Source: Rhodospirillaceae bacterium | Lineage (GTDB): Bacteria; Pseudomonadota; Alphaproteobacteria; UBA8366 | Length of the DNA stretch: 15,423 nt | Assembly: GCA_002711555.1 (NCBI GenBank) | Contig: PARQ01000017.1 | Span: 8,450 to 23,872 of the forward strand | Direction of reading: 5' to 3' | Shown here: positions 8,130 to 14,709 of the stretch, piece by piece | Layout: every line of letters begins with the position of its first letter | Position numbering within the stretch: position 1 is the stretch's first letter | Translations under genes and position numbers: made by a program | The notes under the pieces: model-generated | What the model was told of the DNA's origin: nothing | What the model saw: only the letters and a program-made list of their open reading frames with translations | Database searches by the model: none

Positions 8130-8759
8130 ATGACATCAGAGGAAACCCGCATAACTGAGTACCTGTTTCCAACTCTCATTCAGGTTACACAGCATCCCAG
8201 TGCTGATATTTTTAATGCTGACTTGATGAAGGAAATTTTAGTTATCCGTGATGAAGTACCTAATGGGAAACCAAGTAATTGGTCATGTGACCATTATACA
8301 ACAATGACGACCGAGGGCCGTTTACATTCACGTCCTGGTTTAAAAAGTTTTGCTGAATTTGTCACAGCGTGCGCAACTCATTACGGCGAAATAATGCGCT
8401 ATCATTACGGAGAAAAAAGACTTCATCTCAACGACTGTTGGTTAAACATTTACGGTCGCGGGCATTCACAAGATATCCACAATCATCCGAACCACATCTT
8501 AAGTGGTGTCTATTTTGTTAAAGTGCCAGAGGGTGCATCTAGTCTATTATTTTATTCGCCTCACTATAAAACAATGATCCGTCCTCCTTTAATTGATGAA
8601 ACGCCGGTTAATTGCTTAAGTATGCCGTATCCACCGAATGCCGGTGACTTTATAATTTTTGAAAGCTCTACAAAACATAGCGTCCCTTATAATGATGTGG
8701 ATGGTGATCGAATTACGCTAGCCGTGAATTTTTCACTTGAACCGTTGGTAATGAAATAA
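8130..8759 (+). CDS. Putative 2-oxoglutarate/Fe(II) oxygenase (TIGR02466 / PF13759 type), copy 1
   Basis: The protein has 209 residues, the usual length of this family. The core shows CWLNIYGRGHSQDIHNHPN (103-121), then SGVYFVKVP, an acidic/Pro stretch, GDFIIFESSTKHSVPYN (172-188) and DRITLAVNF (193-201). Candidate iron ligands are His117, His119 and His183, and Arg194 is the likely 2-oxoglutarate anchor. Substrates of this family are unknown; members are common in marine bacteria and cyanophages. No signal peptide is present, so it should be cytoplasmic. The ATG has no evident ribosome binding site, and an in-frame TGA 25 nt upstream rules out a much longer start. It is divergent from aapJ and 4 bp from a second gene of the same family. 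Confidence 0.82.
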   Translation: MTSEETRITEYLFPTLIQVTQHPSADIFNADLMKEILVIRDEVPNGKPSNWSCDHYTTMTTEGRLHSRPGLKSFAEFVTACATHYGEIMRYHYGEKRLHLNDCWLNIYGRGHSQDIHNHPNHILSGVYFVKVPEGASSLLFYSPHYKTMIRPPLIDETPVNCLSMPYPPNAGDFIIFESSTKHSVPYNDVDGDRITLAVNFSLEPLVMK

Positions 8760-8763
8760 TCGG

Positions 8764-9375
8764 ATGGATATTGACACCTTAACCCATCATTACGCAGTTT
8801 TTCCTACAATAGTACAGTCTAACTTTTTCCCGAGATGTAGAGAATTGAATAGTTCTATGCTCATGGAACTGGATAGACTTGGCAGCATAATTCCAAATAG
8901 TCTTGCCCCGCGCGTTGCCGTCCCTCATTACACTACAATTGATAGCTGCAACGATTTACACATGCGTCCTGTTTTTGATGCACTTACTGTATTCATAAAA
9001 AAAGAGTTGACTGTATTTGCAAATAAACAAAGTATTAGTATCAGTAAAAATGGGATAAAAATGGATAAAATGTGGTTTAATGTATATAAAAAAGGTGAAT
9101 GTATTGATATTCATAATCATCCCAATTCGAATTTTACTGGGGTATACTTCGTAAAAGCGTCAAAAGGGTCATCGCCTATTATAATTAAATCGGAAATAAT
9201 TGATAATATGATTGCTTTACTTGTTCATGAAAATAATGAATACAATAGCCGCGGAAAGGTCATCACGGCTGAGCCAGGTAAATTAGTAGTATTTAACAGT
9301 AACGTTATGCATAACACCTTGCCTCAAGATATTAATGAAAGCCGGGTAACCATCTCTTTCACAGCGATAGTATAA
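8764..9375 (+). CDS. Putative 2-oxoglutarate/Fe(II) oxygenase (TIGR02466 / PF13759 type), copy 2
   Basis: This tandem paralogue of the preceding gene has 203 residues. The key residues fall at exactly the same numbers: His117 and His119 in CIDIHNHPN, His183 in NVMHNTLP and Arg194 in ESRVTISF. TGVYFVKASKGSS (125-137) matches the copy-1 segment. Outside the core the two have diverged strongly, so the substrates may differ. It starts 4 bp after the stop of copy 1 with little ribosome binding site, so the two are probably co-translated. The gene is visibly more AT-rich than its neighbours (about 36% GC by my hand count) with many AAA, ATA and AAT codons, which hints at a different history or recent acquisition. 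It ends 35 bp from the convergent CIA30 gene. Confidence 0.8.
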   Translation: MDIDTLTHHYAVFPTIVQSNFFPRCRELNSSMLMELDRLGSIIPNSLAPRVAVPHYTTIDSCNDLHMRPVFDALTVFIKKELTVFANKQSISISKNGIKMDKMWFNVYKKGECIDIHNHPNSNFTGVYFVKASKGSSPIIIKSEIIDNMIALLVHENNEYNSRGKVITAEPGKLVVFNSNVMHNTLPQDINESRVTISFTAIV

Positions 9376-9410
9376 TTATCCGTCATGGAATTATGCTCGA
9401 CGGTGAGAAC

Positions 9411-10019
9411 CTACCTGTAAAATTCAATGTTTGAAATGGCTAGATCAGCGCTAAAGGGACGACCTATGGCCACCACACCAATGCGCTTAAGACGTTTAGT
9501 GTTGAGTTTCGTCTCCAGCCTGTAAGGTTCGAAGCTCTCAAATGGAAGCTCAATAACGTGCCACACTGATTTTGCCATGAAGTGTGCCCGATATGATTGC
9601 CATGGTTGGTTATTGTCGAGTGTGCGCAAATGGATCGAGTAATCCTCATTATTTCCGTAAACTGTCAGACGAATTCCAGAGAACAGTGACGCATCAAATA
9701 ATTTGTTGTCTTTTGATAAGTTCAGTGCGGCTTGTACGAAACCGCCATTATTCTCAACGCGCACATTGCCTGTGAGATGTAAGCAGCGCCGCTGGTTGAT
9801 TGTGGTTGTTTCTATCGTTACCTCAGAGATTCCGCCCATCACTTTATCAGTCACCCCAACCCACGACGTTCCCAAAGCTGAAATAAAATTCTTTTTACTA
9901 AAATCATCGATTAGCATTTGGTTGTCCTGCGCCGATAACTGAACGGGCTTGGAAAGTATAACGCCAACCAAGCCTATGCTTAGTAATCCATTTACAAAAC
10001 GTCGTCTATTGTTCCTCAC
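9411..10019 (-). CDS. Exported CIA30-domain protein
   Basis: The protein has 202 residues. The N terminus NNRRRFVNGLLSIGLVGVIL contains a twin-arginine motif (R5-R6-x-F8) and a hydrophobic stretch, so Tat export is likely, with cleavage near Ala30. Residues about 36-202 fit the CIA30 (complex I intermediate-associated protein 30, PF08547) beta-sandwich: IDDF, W53, then TDKVMGGIS (57-65), a family hallmark, and later GIRLTVYGNNEDYSIHLR, WHVIELPFESFEP and the final ISNIEFYR. Bacterial members have no settled function; the galactose-binding-like fold suggests binding or assembly, not catalysis. The start is GTG at 10019, with GGAAGGA about 10 nt upstream. It is divergent from the DUF4149-like gene. 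Tat use suggests folding or cofactor loading before export (inference). Confidence 0.82.
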   Translation of the reverse strand: MRNNRRRFVNGLLSIGLVGVILSKPVQLSAQDNQMLIDDFSKKNFISALGTSWVGVTDKVMGGISEVTIETTTINQRRCLHLTGNVRVENNGGFVQAALNLSKDNKLFDASLFSGIRLTVYGNNEDYSIHLRTLDNNQPWQSYRAHFMAKSVWHVIELPFESFEPYRLETKLNTKRLKRIGVVAIGRPFSADLAISNIEFYR

Positions 10020-10141
10020 AAAAGATGGTTCCTTCCGTAACTCGATCTATATAATGTATGCGGGATAACCATATAAATAAAATTCGTCGAAAAAACTTAA
10101 AATAAACATCGAACTCAAAAACTGTAAAAGTACGTATTATA

Positions 10142-10579
10142 ATGTTGGAACTAATTTTATATCTTTTTGGTCTAACGATGACATCCATACTAGCCGGTTC
10201 AATGGTTTTTTTTTCGTGCGTAGTTGCACCGTTGATCTTTATCAAATTAGATGGAGACACCGCTGGTTATTTTGTACGCAGCATTTTCCCCTGGTATTAT
10301 CTCTTTATAGCCAGTCTGGCAGCGATTTCTTCAGTAAGTTTATTCTACGGATATTTTTTAGAAGCGTGTATTTTGGCAGGTGTCTCGGCTGCTGCTGTGT
10401 TAGCGCGACAAATATTAATGCCATGGATAAACAGATGTCGCGATAACGTCTCGGCTGATAGCAGTGAAGCCGAGCGTTTGTTTAAGATACTACATGGTAT
10501 TTCCGTTTGGATTAATGTGCTTCAATTAATTGGCTCAATTTCTGTGGTGATTTTATTAGGCTATGGGGGATATCGATAA
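10142..10579 (+). CDS. Four-helix membrane protein, DUF4149-like
   Basis: The protein has 145 residues with four predicted transmembrane helices at about 3-33, 48-68, 72-93 and 119-141. Features typical of DUF4149 (TMEM205-like, PF13664) are GSMVFFSCVVAPLIF (19-33), with a Pro at the end of helix 1; a basic, Asn-containing cytosolic loop after helix 3 (RQILMPWINRCRDN, 89-102); and FKILHGISVWINVLQLIGS (114-132), where the conserved His/Ser/Asn pattern sits. The family has no established function in bacteria. The ATG at 10142 has no clear ribosome binding site. A later in-frame ATG at codon 13 would cut into helix 1, so I keep the first. It is divergent from the CIA30 gene and convergent with the photolyase-like gene. 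Confidence 0.72.
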   Translation: MLELILYLFGLTMTSILAGSMVFFSCVVAPLIFIKLDGDTAGYFVRSIFPWYYLFIASLAAISSVSLFYGYFLEACILAGVSAAAVLARQILMPWINRCRDNVSADSSEAERLFKILHGISVWINVLQLIGSISVVILLGYGGYR

Positions 10580-10657
10580 TTTTTTCCCCTAAGCCATGGT
10601 TTCTTATGAAGTATACGAGGTTGTGCTAGCTTGCGCAGAGAAGCTGGACCATAAAAA

Positions 10658-11875
10658 TCAGATAAGATGCAATTCCGAAAGTATCTTTGGTATTTTTTTT
10701 CGAAGCTTAAAAAAACCACGCGATGAATGAGGCCATACCATTAAATCCCAGTGAGTCATAACCTGATGAAACTTGATCCCATTCAATACTAAATCCTTTG
10801 ATAATCCTTTTAAGGCATCCCGAGTGGGCCCTACTGAGATGTGTGGGGTAACAACTTGATAAAGATCATTGCGGAGTGCCCACTCACAAATTTCTTCAAC
10901 CGATTTACATCCAGCAACCGGGGATTTGTTTAAGCATTTCATTTGTTTTAAACGCATGCCGGCATCTTTATGTGCGCCGCAGACAAAATCTGAAACATTT
11001 GAAGATACCGGAAACAACGAACGCTGTCCTACGCCGCTAAAGCTGGCAACAGCCGCTATTGATCCGATTTCTTTGATAATATGGACAGGATTTAAATCTT
11101 CGTCTGTCAGCAATAACCCAGTCGGCACTCCGTTTTTAAACGGTACGTGCATAGGCAAGGGTATTAGAGGATCCGTTTCCGCTCCAGACTCTGCTGGTAA
11201 CGCTTCACTCGATAGCTGAGTAATATTAGTGTAACGACCTTTAGTGAATTTCGAAATATTATCTGATCTTGCGAGGTATGTTTTTCCTTTAGTATGAAGA
11301 CCGGCAACCCATCTCCACGACAAGGTATTGGAAGCCGGGTCACCATCTAACAGATACCGAAGGAAAAAATCTGCTCCAAGTTCCCAAGGCAGTTTTAGAG
11401 TAAAAACCCATATGCTGGCAAACCACATCCTTGCATGATTGTGGAGGTATCCACTCTCAATAAGCTCTTGCGTCCAATCATCGAAACATGCAATGCCCGT
11501 TTTTCCCGTTGTCGCCGTCAAGTACTGCTCTCGTAATGAAGTATTAATCTCCATTTCTTCAGCTAGTTTAGACGTACGGACTTTGTAACCTGTCCAAACA
11601 CTGGGGTGTGTCTCAAGCCAACCTTTCCAATAAGATCGCCAAAAAACCTCTTGCACAAATTTTTCTGCTCCGCTTAGGGAATGCTTTTTTAGCACCGCAG
11701 TGACCACCTCCTCTTCAGAAATTATACGGTGCCTAACCCACGGGGACAGTTTGGACACATGCTCGTGCTTGTCCATGCCTAAATCAAAATTTCGATTCGC
11801 CGTGTAGTTCTTCCCGGAACGCGCTGCGAAGCGCTCCAGCTGTTTTAATCCAGTTTCACGTTTAGGATACCACAT
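10658..11875 (-). CDS. Photolyase/cryptochrome-family flavoprotein with apparently permuted domain order
   Basis: The protein has 405 residues. It begins directly with the helical FAD-binding domain (about 1-217), where ordinary photolyases have a ~200-residue alpha/beta domain first. Seen motifs are SKLSPWV (41-47), QEVFWRSYW (75-83), YLHNHARMWFASIW (143-156) and DGDPASNTLSWRWVAG (177-192). Compared with E. coli PhrB as I recall it, Glu76/Trp79 match the lesion-contacting Glu274/Trp277, Asn183 matches Asn378 beside flavin N5, and Trp187 and Trp164 match Trp382 and Trp359. The third chain Trp (306) falls on Asn111. Residues about 235-405 resemble the photolyase alpha/beta domain: LLLTDEDL (254-261), then VEEICEWALRNDLYQVVTP and GPTRDALKGLSKDLVLNGIKFH. 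This suggests circular permutation. Likely role: light-driven DNA repair or light sensing. There is no antenna evidence. Confidence 0.8.
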   Translation of the reverse strand: MWYPKRETGLKQLERFAARSGKNYTANRNFDLGMDKHEHVSKLSPWVRHRIISEEEVVTAVLKKHSLSGAEKFVQEVFWRSYWKGWLETHPSVWTGYKVRTSKLAEEMEINTSLREQYLTATTGKTGIACFDDWTQELIESGYLHNHARMWFASIWVFTLKLPWELGADFFLRYLLDGDPASNTLSWRWVAGLHTKGKTYLARSDNISKFTKGRYTNITQLSSEALPAESGAETDPLIPLPMHVPFKNGVPTGLLLTDEDLNPVHIIKEIGSIAAVASFSGVGQRSLFPVSSNVSDFVCGAHKDAGMRLKQMKCLNKSPVAGCKSVEEICEWALRNDLYQVVTPHISVGPTRDALKGLSKDLVLNGIKFHQVMTHWDLMVWPHSSRGFFKLRKKIPKILSELHLI

Positions 11876-11978
11876 ACTTTACATTACGGTTTTGTATCCC
11901 ATTTAGATCTTTCCAAGGTATTCAAGTGAATTATTAAAAAGGCTTGTTTCGTTCAAAAGACACTCACCTAAATTTTCT

Positions 11979-12007
11979 TTGACTGACAAAGGTCGAAATT
12001 TTAGTCT
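11979..12007 (+). promoter_or_regulatory. Possible sigma-70 promoter for the first TauD-like gene
   Basis: TTGACT at 11979-11984 matches five of six bases of the -35 consensus. TAGTCT at 12002-12007, 17 bp downstream, matches only three of six of the -10. The predicted start would leave a leader of about 45 nt before the ATG at 12061, which has a good GAGGAG ribosome binding site. The weak -10 makes this tentative. Confidence 0.25.
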
Positions 12008-12060
12008 GATCTCTGCTAATATCTGCGCACCAACTTTAGATATAAAAGAAGCGAGGAGAA

Positions 12061-13044
12061 ATGGATCACGAAACTTCACCCCTTAATGGAAGCTTTGGCA
12101 TTCTTATAAATGGTGTTACGAGACAGAACCTAGGTGATAAAACCTTCCAAACAGAAGCCTATGATATTTGGCTCAGTTGTGGTGGTCTTGTTGCGGTGCG
12201 TGGGGACGACTTAAAAGACATTACACCGTCTGAATTAGTCGCATGGTCCAATGTTTTCGGGATTGTTGAAGACAAAACACAGACTGCAAGAGAGGACAAA
12301 ACTGTGCCTGGCTTCCCAATTCTTAGAATAGGGAATATAAAAGACGATGCGGGTAAACCTCGAGCTCAATTCGCCATTGTGCCGCAACTCAAAGATGATA
12401 GCGACATTCGCTATAATCCTAAAACGAGGCGTCCTGTGTGGCACACTGACTCTACCTTTAGAGAATTTCCACCCATAGGATCAGTATTTCATTGCAGGAT
12501 TGCCCCACCGGCAGGTGGTGAGACGCTGTTTGCAGACATGCGTACAGCTTACGCGCAATTAGATAATGGGAAAAAACTTGAATTAGGAAAACTGGAAGCA
12601 GTTTGCTCGTTGGCCCATCACGACAAGAAAATCAATGCTTATTCGCCAGAATATCCGGTCTTATCTCCTGAGCAGCGCAAGGCGAATCCACCTAATAGGG
12701 TGCCGTTGGTGCTTGAACACCCGTTGACTAGGGAGGTAGCCCTTTATGGATTAAATAGTTCCACGTGTGCCATTGTTCCGGCCGGCGAAGATGTTTCGGA
12801 CGAAGACTTAGATACCTGGGATTTAAAGGGCATTGAAGATAAGAGCGTGGGTATTTTGCGCGATCTTTTACCTTACCTTACCGGGCCAGATTTTACAGTG
12901 AAATGGAAATGGCAACCAGGCGATATAGTTGTTTGGGATAATCGTTCCACGATCCACGCTGCCACCGGGTTTGAGTATCAAAAATTTGACCGTGAAATGT
13001 GGAGGCTTACCTTAAACCAAGATAGAAATCGTTTAGCAGCCTGA
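12061..13044 (+). CDS. TauD/TfdA-family 2-oxoglutarate/Fe(II) dioxygenase, copy 1
   Basis: The protein has 327 residues with the full TauD fold. Iron ligands are His128 and Asp130 in VWHTDSTF and the distal His299 in WDNRSTIHAATGF. The 2-oxoglutarate anchor is Arg315 in REMWRLTL. The WHTDSTF box matches TauD itself closely (E. coli taurine dioxygenase has WHTDVTF), but a longer insert between residues 160 and 280 and other differences mean the substrate cannot be assigned. Family members cleave taurine or other sulfonates, aryloxyacetates, sulfate esters, or hydroxylate small molecules. No signal peptide is present. The start is secure, with GAGGAG 2 nt before the ATG. It is divergent from the photolyase-like gene across 185 bp and faces the convergent cupin gene. 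Confidence 0.9.
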   Translation: MDHETSPLNGSFGILINGVTRQNLGDKTFQTEAYDIWLSCGGLVAVRGDDLKDITPSELVAWSNVFGIVEDKTQTAREDKTVPGFPILRIGNIKDDAGKPRAQFAIVPQLKDDSDIRYNPKTRRPVWHTDSTFREFPPIGSVFHCRIAPPAGGETLFADMRTAYAQLDNGKKLELGKLEAVCSLAHHDKKINAYSPEYPVLSPEQRKANPPNRVPLVLEHPLTREVALYGLNSSTCAIVPAGEDVSDEDLDTWDLKGIEDKSVGILRDLLPYLTGPDFTVKWKWQPGDIVVWDNRSTIHAATGFEYQKFDREMWRLTLNQDRNRLAA

Positions 13045-13179
13045 GGATTGCACAGCCCTTCTGTTTCGATATTAAATCTTGTCATTTTGTTTTTTCAAGG
13101 GCACAGCACATGGGTTTACAACGGGTATTGATTTGAAAAGGGTGCGTAATCACCTGTCATTGTTTACTAAGCTTGGCTA

Positions 13180-13569
13180 TTAAGAAAAAAATGTTCTGTC
13201 AGCAAGACCTTGTTCCCAGTTTGGATTGCCGCTCCAGCTTTTATGTCGTGAAATTTTATCGCCACCGTACCGTATGCGGAATAATATAGTTCTCGTGTCA
13301 CCATTCAAAAACTCATGGATTTCACCCGGGGGGTGAAATGTAAAAGAACCGGGTTTTACCTCCACTGATGCCTCTGATGTTCTCATAACTCCGCCACCTT
13401 CAAAGCAAAAATAAATTTCACTTGCATTGGGATGGCAGTGATTAGGGCTAGTCTGTCCTGGCTCCCAACACGCAATGGTTGCATCACCGCCTTCGATTTC
13501 GGCAAGAATTTTATGCACGTGATGATCAGTATTGTATTCTTCTTCGTCTTTTAAATGATGTATCTGCAT
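13180..13569 (-). CDS. Small single-domain cupin protein
   Basis: The protein has 129 residues. Cupin motif 1 is NHCHPNASEIYFCFEGGG (43-60) with metal ligands His44, His46 and Glu51; motif 2 is PGSFTFHPPGEIHEFLN (73-89) with His85. All four ligands of the classical cupin metal site are present, so it can bind a metal ion. The fold serves as dioxygenase, isomerase or sugar/metabolite sensor in different families and the substrate is not visible here. The ATG at 13569 is preceded by GGAAAGA about 8 nt upstream. It lies divergent to the second TauD-like gene, with a repeat-rich 177-bp region between them, and convergent with the first TauD-like gene. The position suggests a shared pathway, but that is inference. 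Confidence 0.85.
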   Translation of the reverse strand: MQIHHLKDEEEYNTDHHVHKILAEIEGGDATIACWEPGQTSPNHCHPNASEIYFCFEGGGVMRTSEASVEVKPGSFTFHPPGEIHEFLNGDTRTILFRIRYGGDKISRHKSWSGNPNWEQGLADRTFFS

Positions 13570-13668
13570 TAGTTCTTTCCACCATTAAGTTTCCGCTAAT
13601 TTTCATGGCATCAATATGCCTGTTGTATGCAGCAATGAGGTGTTTGCAAAGAATATTTTGTGCTAAAC

Positions 13669-13724
13669 TGATAAACGCTTATCATTTTAATTCCGATGAT
13701 AACGATCAGTGTATATTGTGATAA
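13669..13724. promoter_or_regulatory. Cluster of four TGATAA/TTATCA hexamers between divergent cupin and TauD-like genes
   Basis: Identical hexamers occur at 13669-13674 (TGATAA), 13679-13684 (TTATCA), 13697-13702 (TGATAA) and 13719-13724 (TGATAA). The first pair forms an inverted repeat GATAA-4-TTATC. The second and third form TTATCAT-10-ATGATAA, a perfect 7-bp inverted repeat. Such spaced half-sites look like an operator for a dimeric regulator serving both divergent genes. The regulator itself is not in the window. Confidence 0.4.
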
Positions 13725-13746
13725 AAAGGGTTAAGGGGGGTATCAG

Positions 13747-14655
13747 ATGGACCTTGGAGGAGAATTAGATATTGACTTTGATAATGCGTCTGAATCATGT
13801 CCTGATAATTTAGTTGCCCGCCCCATAGGTCGCGTTGCAGGCGCAGAACTTCGGGGTTTAGACCTTCGTTCGCCGCTAGCTGAGGAAACTATCGATTTTA
13901 TTCTTAAGGCATTAGTCAAATATCACGTGCTCTCATTTCCAGATCAGGATCTTACAAAGGATCAACAAGTTCTGTTTACTAAACAATTTGGTGAATTAGA
14001 GGGACATGTAGCCCTTGACCACAGCGGAAAACCTTTCCCAGCAGTGCATATAGTATCTAATTTAGACCCAGACGGGCAGCCAACCACGAAGCCGCGAAGC
14101 CATGGGAATTACTTTTGGCATTCAGATAAGTCGTATCATGCGACGCCTTCGCTTGCCACGATCCTTTACGCCAAGGAAATACCTCCCAATGGTGGTGCTA
14201 CGCAATTTGCGAATATGCAAATGGCTTATGATGAATTGTATCCAGAGATGAAACAAATGATTGACGGTCTAGAGGTGGTGCATCACTGGGCGCAAAGTAG
14301 GCGTAATTCATGCAATGTGCCAGCAACTCCGGAACAAGAAAAAGAGAGCCCGCCAGTTACGCATCCTATTGTGCGGGTTCACCCTGATACAAATCGTAAA
14401 AGCATTTACCTTGGCATCCATGCCTCCCACATCGCAGGGATGAATTGGCATGAGGGGCGAGAAATTATATATCGATTAACCGATATGGTAACACAACCCC
14501 GTTTTGTATACACACATGAGTGGAAAAAAAATGAAGTGGTCATGTGGGACAATAGGGCTCTAATGCACCGTGCTACTGGTGATTTCGATCAAGCCTTACA
14601 CCCTCGTGTTTTGCATCGCACCGTATTACGTGGCGCGAAACCACTGTCGCCTTGA
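13747..14655 (+). CDS. TauD/TfdA-family 2-oxoglutarate/Fe(II) dioxygenase, copy 2
   Basis: The protein has 302 residues. Iron ligands are His125 and Asp127 in FWHSDKSYH and His274 in WDNRALMHRATGDF. Arg291 in HPRVLHRTVLRG is the expected 2-oxoglutarate ligand. The N-terminal part (residues 21-65, RPIGRVAGAELRGLDLRSPL, then VLSFPDQDLT) is the standard TauD/TfdA opening. WHSD and the HRTVLRG tail resemble TfdA-like enzymes, and it differs clearly from the other TauD-like protein in the window, so the two are not recent duplicates. Substrate unknown. The first ~18 residues are acidic and may be an extension. A strong AAGGGGGG lies 6 nt before the ATG. It is divergent from the cupin and converges on malate synthase G. 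Confidence 0.9.
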   Translation: MDLGGELDIDFDNASESCPDNLVARPIGRVAGAELRGLDLRSPLAEETIDFILKALVKYHVLSFPDQDLTKDQQVLFTKQFGELEGHVALDHSGKPFPAVHIVSNLDPDGQPTTKPRSHGNYFWHSDKSYHATPSLATILYAKEIPPNGGATQFANMQMAYDELYPEMKQMIDGLEVVHHWAQSRRNSCNVPATPEQEKESPPVTHPIVRVHPDTNRKSIYLGIHASHIAGMNWHEGREIIYRLTDMVTQPRFVYTHEWKKNEVVMWDNRALMHRATGDFDQALHPRVLHRTVLRGAKPLSP

Positions 14656-14709
14656 TATTTTTTCATGATGCATTTACGAAACTTTCCGATGCATGATGTA
14701 GAAGCCAAT

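Noticed and set aside
10138..10143. Perfect TATAAT just before the DUF4149-like gene
   Set aside because: It overlaps the ATG itself and has no -35 at the right distance, so as a promoter it would start transcription inside the gene.
10006..10260. 84-codon open frame on the minus strand across the CIA30/DUF4149 intergenic region
   Set aside because: It overlaps both real genes and the shared promoter region, is low-complexity and basic, and lacks a recognisable domain.
14664..14698. Repeated GATGCAT/ATGCATGATG motifs between the second TauD-like gene and malate synthase G
   Set aside because: The hairpin arms match over only six bases, which are self-palindromic, with no T run. It is not convincing as a bidirectional terminator.
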